From the NCBI RefSeq assembly GCF_001831495.1, contig NZ_CP017689.1, positions 1,984,001-2,048,000 on the forward strand: a DNA stretch of 64,000 nucleotides, given 5' to 3'. The translations under genes and the position numbers were made by a program. Positions 1-12,894 of the stretch are shown one piece after another (the first letter of the stretch is position 1; each line of letters starts with the position of its first letter). A model generated the notes under the pieces. It did not search any database and had not been told where the DNA came from. It saw nothing but the letters and a program-made list of their open reading frames with translations. Origin of the DNA: Thalassotalea crassostreae (GTDB taxonomy: Bacteria; Pseudomonadota; Gammaproteobacteria; Enterobacterales; Alteromonadaceae).

Positions 1-1914
1 CTCTGGTGAGAATACACGGTTAATTTCACTCATTGCATCATGACTGTGATCTTGTTGTTTAAAACCAATCGACTTACGCTCAGTTTCTTGCACACCGGCG
101 TTAGTTGTCATAACTAAGATAACATTTCTAAAGTCCGCCTTACGGCCATTATTATCGGTTAACGTACCGTGATCCATTACTTGCAGCAAAATATTGTAAA
201 TATCAGTATGTGCCTTTTCAATTTCATCAAGCAATACCACAGCATGTGGGTGTTTAATAACCGCATCAGTCAGCAATCCGCCTTGCTCATATCCAACGTA
301 ACCTGGAGGCGCGCCAATTAATCGACTTACAGCGTGCTTTTCCATGTACTCAGACATATCAAAGCGCAATAATTCGATACCTAACTGTTTAGCAAGCTGT
401 TTTGTAACTTCTGTCTTACCAACACCTGTTGGCCCTGAAAACATAAATGAACCTACTGGCTTATCTTCCGTGCCAAGGCCGGCACGAGATAAACGAATAA
501 CGCTAGTTAATCCTTCAATTGCTTCATCTTGACCGAACACTACCATCTTCAAGTTACGGTCTATATTCATCAAGTTATCTTTTTCTGTAGACGACACTGA
601 CTTTTCAGGAATACGGGCAATGTTTGCCACTACCGTCTCAATTTCACCAATGTTAATCACTTTCTTACGTTTTGACGGCGCAACTAAACGTTGTTTAGCC
701 CCTGCTTCGTCAATCACGTCAATTGCTTTATCCGGTAGGAAGCGATCGTTAATATACTTGGCTGACAATTCGGCAGCAGCCTTTAACGCTTTGTTTGTAT
801 ATTTAATGCTGTGATGTTCTTCGTATTTGTCTTTTAAGCCTTGTAGGATCTTTGTGGTTTCATCGATGCTAGGCTCGTGGATATCAATCTTTTGGAAACG
901 ACGCGCTAATGCACGGTCCTTTTCAAAGATTGTTTTAAATTCTTGGAACGTCGTAGATCCCATGCAACGTAGCTTACCTCCTGATAATAGAGGTTTGATA
1001 AGATTTGAAGCATCCATCATGCCGCCTGATGCAGCACCTGCGCCAATGATGGTATGAATTTCATCAATAAATAAGATTGCTTGTTTATCTTGTTCTAATT
1101 CTTTTAATAATGATTTAAACCGTTTTTCAAAATCACCGCGGTATTTTGTGCCAGCGAGTAACGCGCCCATATCTAATGAGTATATCGTTGCTTCTTTAAG
1201 AACCTCTGGTGCCTTATCTTCAACGATAAGCTTCGCTAGTCCTTCTGCAATCGCTGTTTTACCAACACCGGCTTCACCAACTAATAACGGGTTGTTTTTG
1301 CGACGACGACTCAAAACCTGAACGGTACGTTCAATTTCAAGGCTTCGACCAATAATAGGGTCTATTTCTCCATTTAACGCCGCTTTATTTAAGTTTGTCG
1401 CGTAAGTGTCTACGGTTTTAGATTCTTCTTCTGCCGCTTGCGGCTGCTCTAATGAAGGCTGTACAGATTCTGTTTCTTCATTTTTCGCGATGCCGTGGGA
1501 TATATAATTGACGATATCGAGACGAGTGATATCGGATTTTTTCAAAAAGTATGCGGCTTGTGATTCTTGTTCGCTAAAGATGGCGACCAGTACATTAGCG
1601 CCATTAACTTCTGTCTTACCAGAAGATTGTACGTGAAAAACGGCGCGTTGCAGCACCCGTTGAAAACCTAACGTAGGTTGGGTTTCCCGTTCTTCATCGT
1701 CTTGTGAAATTACTGGTGTGGTATCACCGATAAAGTTTAGTAATTCCATTTTTAACTTAGTTAAATCACCACCACAGGCGTGGATGGCATCAATGGCTTC
1801 TGGATTTTCTAGTAACGCCAACAACAGATGCTCTACCGTCATAAATTCATGGCGAGAATCTTTCGCCTGACGAAAAGCTAAATTTAAGGAAATTTCTAAA
1901 TCTTTATTCAACAT
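1..1914 (-). CDS. clpA: ClpA, ATP-binding subunit of ClpAP protease (3' end beyond window)
   Basis: Hsp100/AAA+ unfoldase that feeds substrates to the ClpP peptidase in the cytoplasm. The minus strand is open from an ATG at 1914 to the window edge (638 codons); full ClpA is about 750 residues, so roughly the last 115 are missing. The double-Clp N-domain comes first. The first AAA module has Walker A GVGKTAIAEGL and Walker B ILFIDEIHT, and the second has GPTGVGKTE, VVLLDEIEKAH and the pore-loop GYVGYEQGG. The linker has the short ClpA form, without the long ClpB middle domain. clpS lies 51 bp upstream in the same orientation, the usual clpS-clpA pairing. The missing C-terminus is an edge effect, not decay. 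Confidence 0.97.
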   Translation of the reverse strand, partial: MLNKDLEISLNLAFRQAKDSRHEFMTVEHLLLALLENPEAIDAIHACGGDLTKLKMELLNFIGDTTPVISQDDEERETQPTLGFQRVLQRAVFHVQSSGKTEVNGANVLVAIFSEQESQAAYFLKKSDITRLDIVNYISHGIAKNEETESVQPSLEQPQAAEEESKTVDTYATNLNKAALNGEIDPIIGRSLEIERTVQVLSRRRKNNPLLVGEAGVGKTAIAEGLAKLIVEDKAPEVLKEATIYSLDMGALLAGTKYRGDFEKRFKSLLKELEQDKQAILFIDEIHTIIGAGAASGGMMDASNLIKPLLSGGKLRCMGSTTFQEFKTIFEKDRALARRFQKIDIHEPSIDETTKILQGLKDKYEEHHSIKYTNKALKAAAELSAKYINDRFLPDKAIDVIDEAGAKQRLVAPSKRKKVINIGEIETVVANIARIPEKSVSSTEKDNLMNIDRNLKMVVFGQDEAIEGLTSVIRLSRAGLGTEDKPVGSFMFSGPTGVGKTEVTKQLAKQLGIELLRFDMSEYMEKHAVSRLIGAPPGYVGYEQGGLLTDAVIKHPHAVVLLDEIEKAHTDIYNILLQVMDHGTLTDNNGRKADFRNVILVMTTNAGVQETERKSIGFKQQDHSHDAMSEINRVFSPE

Positions 1915-1965
1915 ATAGGCACACTCCGGAAAACTTACTACTTACTAATTAACAACCTTGTACCT

Positions 1966-2280
1966 TTAGACCTGTTCCATGGTACACATCAATGGATGTT
2001 CATGCTCTCGAGCAAATCGACATACTTGATCTACTTTGGTTTCGGCAACGTCACTGGTATAAATTCCGCAACTTGCTTTACCCTTATAATGTATTGTTAG
2101 CATAATTTGCGTCGCTTGATCAGTATTCATTTGAAAAAATTTCGATAAAACCTCAACAACAAAGTCCATTGGGGTGTAATCATCGTTCAAAAGTATCACG
2201 CGAAACATCGCTGGACGTTTTATTTTATCGTCGATCGCTGTCTGCTGATCGCTCTCTATCGCGTCTTTAACCTTACCCAT
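1966..2280 (-). CDS. clpS: ClpS, ClpA adaptor for N-end rule substrates
   Basis: Adaptor of 104 residues that binds the ClpA N-domain and delivers proteins with destabilising N-terminal residues. The core is typical: FRVILLNDDYTPMDFVVEVL followed by the helix containing HYKGKASCGIYT and a C-terminal segment HEHPLMCTMEQV. The NDDYTPM substrate-pocket motif and the HxxG stretch are intact. Length matches the family (about 100-106 residues). It is upstream of clpA and transcribed the same way, and the intergenic region to cspD on its other side holds both divergent promoters. Confidence 0.97.
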   Translation of the reverse strand: MGKVKDAIESDQQTAIDDKIKRPAMFRVILLNDDYTPMDFVVEVLSKFFQMNTDQATQIMLTIHYKGKASCGIYTSDVAETKVDQVCRFAREHEHPLMCTMEQV

Positions 2281-2573
2281 AATAAAATAATAGCCCTTAA
2301 TTGGCGTTCTGTAGAACTTCTTTTGTTAAAAAATTGTAAAAAAAACCAATAATTTACCTTGACTATTCTATAAATTTATCTAAATTTTTAAATGTGACTA
2401 AATTTTAGACACTAGAAAATTAAAAATACTCAATAAAAATAATAATACGAAGTAAAAATATTGATTTGATGATTATACCAATTTACATAATGATTTAGGT
2501 AGTTAAAACCTATCATTATGATCAAAGGTACAATATAACAAATTACCGATTCAGAAAGAAGGAAGTAAGAAGT

Positions 2574-2783
2574 ATGGCTAACGGTACAGTTAAATGGTTT
2601 AACAACGCCAAGGGTTTCGGTTTCATTTGTCCAGAAGAAGGTGGTGAAGATATCTTCGCTCACTATTCAACAATACAGATGGATGGTTATCGCACATTAA
2701 AAGCAGGCCAACCTGTTGATTATGAGCTACATGAAGGTCCTAAGGGCTGTCATGCATCTAGTGTAAAGCCGGTCGGCGAATAA
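2574..2783 (+). CDS. cspD: CspD-type cold-shock domain protein
   Basis: Single cold-shock domain of 69 residues that binds single-stranded nucleic acid. RNP1 (KGFGFI) and RNP2 (DIFAHY, F/H variant) are present after the MANGTVKWFNNAKG start. Its position divergent from clpS-clpA is the standard place of cspD, which inhibits replication in stationary phase in E. coli; that role is inferred from synteny and sequence. A strong ribosome site (AAGGAAG) lies about 9 bases before the ATG. It ends ahead of a long hairpin at 2857-2907. Confidence 0.93.
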   Translation: MANGTVKWFNNAKGFGFICPEEGGEDIFAHYSTIQMDGYRTLKAGQPVDYELHEGPKGCHASSVKPVGE

Positions 2784-2856
2784 AATAGCATTAACGAAAG
2801 TAACAATTAGGCACCAATAAAGCACTAATTGAATATTAGTTAAGCACTAAAATAGA

Positions 2857-2907
2857 AAGTGAGTTAGCAAATTAGATTCTAAAAGATTTTAATTTGCTAA
2901 CTCACTT
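2857..2907 (+). terminator. Long perfect inverted repeat after cspD, probable terminator
   Basis: Arms of 17 bp (2857-2873 and 2891-2907, core AGTGAGTTAGCAAATT) pair perfectly around a 17-base AT-rich loop. The T-tract after the right arm is poor (TCTTTGATT), so this may be a weak or bidirectional terminator, or an mRNA-stabilising stem for cspD. Confidence 0.6.
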
Positions 2908-2969
2908 CTTTGATTAAGGATATAGGCTTACGGGTATTGGTTTAAAGATATAGGTTTAAAGGCTTAAGA

Positions 2970-3167
2970 CTAATATTTACTCACGCGTTTCATTATGCCT
3001 GCAAACTCAGAACCACCCTCTAACTCTCTATAATCGACATTAACCAACTCCCAGCCTTCACTTCCAAGTTGATTCAAATAGCTTTCTATATCTTCTCGTT
3101 TACGCCCTTTAAATATCCCTGCGGCATCTACGTCTCTTGTATCAATCATTTTGTATTCAAACTTCAT
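2970..3167 (-). CDS. DUF4177 domain small protein
   Basis: Protein of 65 residues with the DUF4177 pattern: an N-terminal strand FEYKMID, a central helix ESYLNQLGSEGWELV and a C-terminal strand ending in a basic MKRVSKY. The LxxLGxEGWELV motif is the family hallmark. The biochemical function of the family is unknown. It has no signal peptide or membrane segment. It stands alone between cspD and icd, facing the end of cspD. Confidence 0.8.
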   Translation of the reverse strand: MKFEYKMIDTRDVDAAGIFKGRKREDIESYLNQLGSEGWELVNVDYRELEGGSEFAGIMKRVSKY

Positions 3168-3243
3168 TTATATTCCCTTAGTTTCTACCTTAATATCAAG
3201 AGCATAGTCGATTTTAGAATAAAGATTAAGCTAAGTTATGTAA

Positions 3244-3273
3244 CAAAAAAACCACGGCAAGCCGTGGTTTTCT
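3244..3273 (-). terminator. Rho-independent terminator of icd
   Basis: GC-rich stem ACCACGG/CCGTGGT with a short loop. On the minus strand it is followed by a run of seven T, about 60 bp downstream of the icd stop. Confidence 0.9.
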
Positions 3274-3331
3274 TTAAATATGCAATGCAGCTTTTAATTT
3301 ACTGCATTATTTTAGCGCAAGTAGTCAACGA

Positions 3332-5907
<2,576 letters not shown>

Positions 5908-6591
5908 TTGTCAGCAAATAAGTTTAACAAACAGAAAAATGGCTCAGCTAAAACTCCAGGTAAATTAACGAAGCGCAGCGACCAAAAGGTGCAACGAGGA
6001 AATTCTAAATCTCGTTACAAGCCTAGAGTTAAGAAGACTGTTGATAGCGGACCTACTAAGATCGTTTTATTTAATAAACCTTTTGATGTACTCACCCAAT
6101 TTACCGATGATCAACACCGTAAAACCTTAAAAGATTATATCGATATTCCTCATGTTTACGCAGCAGGTCGCCTTGATAAAGACTCTGAAGGGTTATTATT
6201 ATTAACTAATGATGGCAAATTACAAAACCAACTAGCTGATCCTAAGCATAAAAAGGCAAAGGTTTACTGGGTACAAGTTGAAGGTGCAGTCACCGACAGC
6301 GCAATCATCATGTTAGAAAAAGGTGTTGAACTAAAAGATGGATTAACCAAACCTGCAAAAGTGAAAGTAATCGAAACACCTAATGTCTGGCAACGCACTC
6401 CCCCTATAAGAGAGCGCAAAAATATCCCAACCACCTGGTTGCAAATTGAGATAACAGAAGGTAAAAACAGGCAAGTCAGAAGAATGACCGCCCATGTTGG
6501 CTTTCCGACTTTACGTCTGATCAGATATGCCATTGGTGAATATAATATTGGTGCCCTACTACCCGGCGAGCATAAACTATTTCAGTCATAG
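5908..6591 (+). CDS. rluE: RluE, 23S rRNA pseudouridine synthase (position 2457)
   Basis: RsuA-family pseudouridine synthase of 227 residues. After a basic, disordered N-terminal tail (about 50 residues rich in K, R, S) the catalytic domain begins with KIVLFNKPFDVLTQF. The catalytic Asp is in GRLDKDSEGLLLLT, and the C-terminal motif GKNRQVRRM is intact. It lacks an N-terminal S4 domain, as RluE does. The start is a TTG at 5908 preceded by AAGGG; no in-frame ATG fits. It is the first gene of an rluE-nudJ-mnmA-hflD-purB run identical in order to E. coli. Confidence 0.92.
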   Translation: MSANKFNKQKNGSAKTPGKLTKRSDQKVQRGNSKSRYKPRVKKTVDSGPTKIVLFNKPFDVLTQFTDDQHRKTLKDYIDIPHVYAAGRLDKDSEGLLLLTNDGKLQNQLADPKHKKAKVYWVQVEGAVTDSAIIMLEKGVELKDGLTKPAKVKVIETPNVWQRTPPIRERKNIPTTWLQIEITEGKNRQVRRMTAHVGFPTLRLIRYAIGEYNIGALLPGEHKLFQS

Positions 6592-6649
6592 TGACGCATT
6601 TATAAAACCATATCGAAACGTCAAAACTCACCACTAGAGAGCGTAAATT

Positions 6650-7108
6650 ATGAGTGAACAATTTAAACCAAATACTACTGTCGCAGGGATCATCCATCAT
6701 AAAAACAAATTTCTTATTGTTGAGGAAATTGATGAGGGTAAAGTCGTTTACAACCAACCCGCTGGCCACATAGAAGCAGGTGAAGATTTGATCGGTGCCT
6801 ATCAACGAGAAGTATTAGAAGAAACTGGCTTACATGTGGAACCACAATATCTAAGCGGTATTTATTATTACCACAAACCGGAACTGAATTTGTATTACTT
6901 AAGATTTTGTTTTGTCACCGAACTATCAGAATTTAGCAGCACAAGTCCGCAAGATAGCGACATTATAGATGCAATTTGGCTAACTTTAGACGAACTAAAA
7001 CAAAAAGGAAATCAAATTCGTAGTCCCCTGGTACTAGACTGTATAGCTGATTTTGTAAAAGGAAACCGACTGCCATTATCTTGCCTGCATAGCAATTTAA
7101 CAGCCTAA
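6650..7108 (+). CDS. nudJ: NudJ-type Nudix hydrolase
   Basis: Nudix phosphohydrolase of 152 residues. The E. coli NudJ acts on thiamine pyrophosphates and nucleotides, and that substrate range is inferred here from orthology. The Nudix box is complete: GHIEAGED...REVLEETGL, with the metal-binding REVLEE. The N-terminal FKPNTTVAGIIHHKNKFLIV is typical of NudJ. It sits 58 bp after rluE and upstream of mnmA, the same neighbours as in enterobacteria. Confidence 0.92.
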   Translation: MSEQFKPNTTVAGIIHHKNKFLIVEEIDEGKVVYNQPAGHIEAGEDLIGAYQREVLEETGLHVEPQYLSGIYYYHKPELNLYYLRFCFVTELSEFSSTSPQDSDIIDAIWLTLDELKQKGNQIRSPLVLDCIADFVKGNRLPLSCLHSNLTA

Positions 7109-7250
7109 TATTGCTAAAATATATAACCAACAAAAAAAGAATAAACATTTGTTACTATTTTTAGCTATTTCTACGCTAGAAATAGATGCCAGAGCCTATA
7201 AATCGTGCTACAATCGCGCCATTTTTAAACCTCTATGGAATTAAGTTTCG

Positions 7251-8372
7251 TTGACAGCATCAAATCCTAAAGCTAATCAAGATATTAAAGTAATCGTCGG
7301 CATGTCTGGCGGTGTTGACTCATCCGTTTCTGCTTACTTGTTAAAAGAGCAAGGTTATCAGGTCGAAGGCCTGTTTATGAAAAACTGGGAAGAAGACGAT
7401 GACGAAGAATATTGCGCCGCTGCAGATGATTTAAAAGATGCTCAACAGGTTTGTGACAAACTAGGCATCGAATTGCATACCATCAACTTTGCTACCGAAT
7501 ACTGGGACAATGTATTTGAATATTTCTTAGAAGAATACCGTTCTGGTCGTACGCCTAACCCCGACATTATTTGTAATAAAGAAATAAAGTTTAAAGCATT
7601 TCTAGAGTTTGCTTGTGAAGATATGGGCGCAGATTATATTGCTACCGGTCATTACGTTCAAAGACGGGAAAATAACGGTAAATTTGAAATGTTACGAGGC
7701 TTAGATTCAAACAAAGATCAAAGTTACTTCCTCTATACGTTAAGTCATAAGCAAGTTGGTCAAACGTTATTCCCTGTTGGTAACATTGAAAAGCCGGAAG
7801 TTAGAGCGATTGCCGAACGTGAAGGTTTAGTTACAGCAAACAAAAAAGATTCAACTGGTATATGTTTTATTGGTGAGCGAAAATTCAAAGACTTTTTAGG
7901 TCGATATTTACCGGCTCAACCAGGAGTTATTGAAACTGCCGAAGGTAAAGTCATAGGTGAACACCAAGGTTTGATGTATCACACTTTAGGTCAGCGCAAA
8001 GGTTTACACATTGGTGGCATGAAAGACTCTGGTGAAGAGCCTTGGTATGTAGTTGAGAAAGACTTAAAGCGAAACGTTCTAATTGTAGGTCAAGGAAATA
8101 ATCACCCTCGCCTGTTTTCTAAAGGCTTAGTTGCTAGTCAATTACATTGGGTTAATCGAGAAGAGATTGGTATAAATGAAGCTTTTAACTGTACCGTTAA
8201 AACTCGTTATCGCCAGGAAGACGTTGCTTGTACAGTAACTCGTTTAGACGACGAAAATTATCAGATAATGTTTAATGAACAACAAAGCTCGGTAACGCCA
8301 GGACAGTCAGTTGTATTCTATTTAAATGAAGTCTGTTTAGGTGGCGGCATAATTGACACGCTGATCCGTTAA
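7251..8372 (+). CDS. mnmA: MnmA, tRNA-specific 2-thiouridylase
   Basis: Adds sulfur to C2 of the wobble uridine in tRNA Lys, Glu and Gln, using ATP and persulfide from the TusE relay. The PP-loop is [15 protein letters not shown] near residue 18. The two catalytic cysteines are in [12 protein letters not shown] and [10 protein letters not shown]. Length of 373 is normal (about 368). The start is a TTG at 7251, with no in-frame ATG before the PP-loop except internally; GGAATTAAG upstream may act as ribosome site. It lies between nudJ and hflD, as in E. coli. Confidence 0.96.
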   Translation: MTASNPKANQDIKVIVGMSGGVDSSVSAYLLKEQGYQVEGLFMKNWEEDDDEEYCAAADDLKDAQQVCDKLGIELHTINFATEYWDNVFEYFLEEYRSGRTPNPDIICNKEIKFKAFLEFACEDMGADYIATGHYVQRRENNGKFEMLRGLDSNKDQSYFLYTLSHKQVGQTLFPVGNIEKPEVRAIAEREGLVTANKKDSTGICFIGERKFKDFLGRYLPAQPGVIETAEGKVIGEHQGLMYHTLGQRKGLHIGGMKDSGEEPWYVVEKDLKRNVLIVGQGNNHPRLFSKGLVASQLHWVNREEIGINEAFNCTVKTRYRQEDVACTVTRLDDENYQIMFNEQQSSVTPGQSVVFYLNEVCLGGGIIDTLIR

Positions 8373-8422
8373 CAATCACGTTAATTTATTAATAACAAAA
8401 TAATATAGATTCAATTAAAAAA

Positions 8423-9043
8423 ATGAGCTTAAACGAACAAACCATTACTTTTGCCGGAATTTGCCAATGTGCTCAATTGGTACAAAATATCGCGCGCAAA
8501 AACCAATGTGATCAACAGATATTTGACGTGATGATGAACTCAATCGTTAATATCAATCCTGCCAACACAATAGACGTGTACGGCGGAGAAATTGCAAATT
8601 TAAGTGATGGACTATTGGCCATGACTGCGCAATTGGGTGATACCACAGCAACCAAAGATCCAGAAGTCACACGCTATATCGTTAGTTTAATGAATCTTGA
8701 GCGTAGACTTAAACGAAATCCAAAGGTAATGGCTCAATTAGGCCAACGTATTGAAGATTGTCAAAGACAGCTTGAGCATTTCGATATTGATTCTGATCAT
8801 ATGCACAGTGCTCTGGCAAGTATTTATACCGATATTATTAGTCCACTATCAGCGAAGATTCAGATTGCTGGTGACCCAAATATTTTAAAACAGGTAGGTA
8901 ATCAAAATCGCATTAGAGCGTTATTACTTGCCGGTGTAAGAGCAACAGTACTTTGGCGACAAGTCGGTGGAAAGCGCCGACACGTGTTATTTAACAGACG
9001 AAAGTTTGTCGAAACAGCGCAAACCATACTGAAACAAATATAG
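8423..9043 (+). CDS. hflD: HflD, DUF489 membrane-associated regulator
   Basis: All-helical protein of 206 residues, family HflD (formerly YcfC/DUF489). The E. coli protein binds lambda CII and modulates lysogeny; its housekeeping role is unclear. Recognisable segments are TFAGICQCAQLVQNIAR at the N-terminus, VTRYIVSLMNLERRL in the middle and IRALLLAGVRATVLWRQVGG near the C-terminus. It lies 50 bp after mnmA and before purB, the conserved arrangement. Confidence 0.93.
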   Translation: MSLNEQTITFAGICQCAQLVQNIARKNQCDQQIFDVMMNSIVNINPANTIDVYGGEIANLSDGLLAMTAQLGDTTATKDPEVTRYIVSLMNLERRLKRNPKVMAQLGQRIEDCQRQLEHFDIDSDHMHSALASIYTDIISPLSAKIQIAGDPNILKQVGNQNRIRALLLAGVRATVLWRQVGGKRRHVLFNRRKFVETAQTILKQI

Positions 9044-9104
9044 TCAGTTGACTAAAGTAAGCTGACAAAAGATTCAAACTTAAACTTAAAATTTATACTA
9101 CTAG

Positions 9105-10481
<1,377 letters not shown>

Positions 10482-10514
10482 ACTAAGCATTAACAAGCTA
10501 GATCTTTAACAACA

Positions 10515-10546
10515 AAAAGCCAGTGGTTAACGTCACTGGTTTTTTC
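10515..10546 (+). terminator. Rho-independent terminator of purB
   Basis: Stem CCAGTG/CACTGG with an 8-base loop, flanked by A-run and followed by TTTTTTCTT. Confidence 0.88.
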
Positions 10547-10628
10547 TTATCAAATATAGCAATACGGCTCATTTAAACTAAGATAAAGCTAATCTCTAGC
10601 TGAGCTAATCCGAATATCAAACAAAATA

Positions 10629-11780
10629 ATGATTCCTATGAAAATACACTTTAATGATTTAACCGCTGAGCAATTTTTAGAAAAATATTGGCAGAAACAG
10701 CCACTGTTAATAAAAGGAGCTTTTAAAGATTTTCAAGATCCTATAGAAGCTGATGAGCTTGCGGGACTTGCGATGGAGGAATTCATTCAATCAAGGATCG
10801 TTAATAGAACTAAAAATAATTGGCAAGTAAAACACGGTCCATTTGTAGACTATAGCGAGTTTGGTGAAGCTAATTGGACGTTATTAGTTCAAGCTGTAAA
10901 CAATTGGTTTGCAGAAGTAGACGCCTTGATTGAACCATTTAAATTTGTCCCTAGTTGGCGAATTGATGACGTTATGGTTAGTTTTTCAACGCCAGGTGGT
11001 GGTGTTGGTCCGCATTTGGATCAATACGATGTGTTTATTATCCAAGGTGAAGGTAAACGTCGATGGCGTGTGGGTAATCCTGATCCTAGTTTAGAAACAT
11101 TGCTTCCTCATGAAGATCTTAAACAAGTATCAGAATTTGAAGCAGTAATAGATGAAGTAACAGAGCCTGGAGATTTATTGTATATCCCACCTAATCATCC
11201 TCATGATGGTATCGCTATTGATAATTCATTGAATTATTCTATTGGTTTCCAAGCCCCTAACGCTCAAGAGCTTTATTCCGCTTTTGCCGATCACCAGCTT
11301 GATAACCAACTATTTGAAAACCGTTTTGACGATAAAAATCGTAAAGCAACCAACTCTCCTGAAGAGCTTTCAATGGAAGATATACAATTACTCACCAATG
11401 AAATGAAAGAATCATTAAATGATGAATCTTTAATGAAACATTTTATGGGTAAATATCTAACGACAGTGCATCACCCTCTAAATTTACTTGTACCTATGGA
11501 GCCTCTATCATTTAAACAGATTTATGGCTTTTTAGAAGACGGAAATTCAATCAACGCAGTGCTTGGATTAAAAGCGGTTGTTATAAACACTAATAATTAC
11601 AAAGCGTTATTCGCAAATGGTGAAGAGTTTTTACTAGAAGATGACACCAAAGCCTTGGCACATCTGCTTGCTAGAAAACAACCTTTGACTTTAGAACAAT
11701 TAAAAAGTTCACTTGATTGTTTGAAAAATAAACAACTATTAACTAATGTTATTAATAAGGGGCTATGGAGTTTTGAGTGA
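10629..11780 (+). CDS. roxA: RoxA, ribosomal protein L16 arginine 3-hydroxylase
   Basis: JmjC-type cupin oxygenase (formerly YcfD) that uses Fe(II) and 2-oxoglutarate to hydroxylate an arginine of ribosomal protein L16. The 383-residue protein begins KIHFNDLTAEQFLEKYWQKQ, the family's start. The iron-binding HxD is in GPHLDQYDVF and the distal His in PPNHPHDG; the C-terminal half is the winged-helix dimerisation and substrate region. Either ATG at 10629 or the one three codons later could be used. The stop overlaps the GTG of the next gene by four bases, indicating translational coupling. Confidence 0.92.
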   Translation: MIPMKIHFNDLTAEQFLEKYWQKQPLLIKGAFKDFQDPIEADELAGLAMEEFIQSRIVNRTKNNWQVKHGPFVDYSEFGEANWTLLVQAVNNWFAEVDALIEPFKFVPSWRIDDVMVSFSTPGGGVGPHLDQYDVFIIQGEGKRRWRVGNPDPSLETLLPHEDLKQVSEFEAVIDEVTEPGDLLYIPPNHPHDGIAIDNSLNYSIGFQAPNAQELYSAFADHQLDNQLFENRFDDKNRKATNSPEELSMEDIQLLTNEMKESLNDESLMKHFMGKYLTTVHHPLNLLVPMEPLSFKQIYGFLEDGNSINAVLGLKAVVINTNNYKALFANGEEFLLEDDTKALAHLLARKQPLTLEQLKSSLDCLKNKQLLTNVINKGLWSFE

Positions 11781-12250
11781 GGATAGGTTTGCCTTATCAA
11801 GTAACCGTTGTAAATTGGCAACAGGCTAAGCAACAATTAAAGACAGTACGTGAAAAGGTATTCGTATGTGAATATCGCATTCCTTATGACGTAGAATTTG
11901 ATAGACATGATCGCAAAGCGCATCATGTCTTAGTCACGGAAGAAAATTGTAATGAACCAATTGCAACTGGCAGAATAACGAATCAAGGCGAAATTTCTCG
12001 CATCGCTGTCGTCATTTCAAAGAGAAAGACTCCTGCTGGTAGGCAAGTAATTGAAACACTCTTAGGCATCGCTAGAAATAACAATTTAAAAGAAGTCTAT
12101 ATAAATAGTTCTTTAGATGCGGTTGATTATTTTGCAAGGCACCACTTTATTCCAGTTGGTGCCGTTTTTATGGAAGCGGGATTACCACGTCAAAGAATGG
12201 TGTGCTCCTTGTCCAAAATAGATTTTAAACGCTTTTACCTATCGCACTAG
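11777..12250 (+). CDS. GNAT-family N-acetyltransferase (ElaA/YjcF-like)
   Basis: GNAT-fold protein of 157 residues; substrate unknown. It has the N-terminal KVFVCEYRIPYDVEFDRHD segment that resembles ElaA/YjcF proteins, followed by IATGRITNQGEISRIAV and the cofactor-binding stretch AGRQVIETLLGIARNN. The C-terminus has FYFARHHFIPVG-like features (observed DYFARHHFIPVGAVFME). The GTG start overlaps the roxA stop (GTGA), so the two are co-translated. Whether it shares a pathway with RoxA cannot be told from sequence. Confidence 0.85.
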   Translation: MRIGLPYQVTVVNWQQAKQQLKTVREKVFVCEYRIPYDVEFDRHDRKAHHVLVTEENCNEPIATGRITNQGEISRIAVVISKRKTPAGRQVIETLLGIARNNNLKEVYINSSLDAVDYFARHHFIPVGAVFMEAGLPRQRMVCSLSKIDFKRFYLSH

Positions 12251-12262
12251 TTCCAGTCTTTT

Positions 12263-12670
12263 TTAACCTTCTTTCCATAAGTTTTCATTTTCAAATAACT
12301 GATACAAACCTTCCGCACGCCCTACTAAAAATTTAGCAAATTGAGCTTGTTCGGTTGTTGTCCCTGCTATATTTTGCGCTTGAAGTTGCCACTTCATAGA
12401 GAAATGACGTAACGAGTCGCGAACAGTATCAGCCGCCTCTGCTTGTATATGATCACATGGCAAATCACCACTGATCACCCAAATTGCATCGTTATCAATT
12501 GTTTTAAGTTTCCAAACGGCAAAAATAGGAGCTAAGTAACGACTGGTTTGTACTTCAACTGATTGTGTTACAACCCCTTTTTCTGCCAAATATTTTGTAG
12601 CATTAAGGTATTGTTCGCGAACCCACTGTTGTGTCTGTTCTTCTGTTATTGCATTTTCTGTCGACATCAT
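12263..12670 (-). CDS. DUF4826 family protein
   Basis: Soluble protein of 135 residues with no signal peptide. The pattern TQQWVREQYLNATKYLAEKGV, SRYLAPIFAVWKLK and DSLRHFSMKWQLQA matches what I recall of DUF4826 proteins of Shewanella/Colwellia-type genomes; function unknown. It converges with the GNAT gene (12 bp apart) and is divergent from the downstream dehydrogenase. The second Met is an equally possible start. Confidence 0.7.
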   Translation of the reverse strand: MMSTENAITEEQTQQWVREQYLNATKYLAEKGVVTQSVEVQTSRYLAPIFAVWKLKTIDNDAIWVISGDLPCDHIQAEAADTVRDSLRHFSMKWQLQAQNIAGTTTEQAQFAKFLVGRAEGLYQLFENENLWKEG

Positions 12671-12894
12671 ACTTCTCTATTGAACGAAAAAGACTATACT
12701 CTCTGAAAATAGCTCGAATAACAAGGCTATTACTGATCATTTTGGAAATATATACTGTAATTATTTCTTCACAAATATTCAGTGATAAATGTGTCAAAAT
12801 CACTAGCTCAGCTGGCACTTAAGTGCTATGTTTCGTGCGTCTAGAATATGGCACCGAACAGTTACCAATAAGAAAGAATATATCGGAGAAAATT

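Noticed and set aside
1..1914. Truncated clpA as a pseudogene
   Set aside because: The frame is open to the window edge with all motifs intact; the missing end is outside the window.
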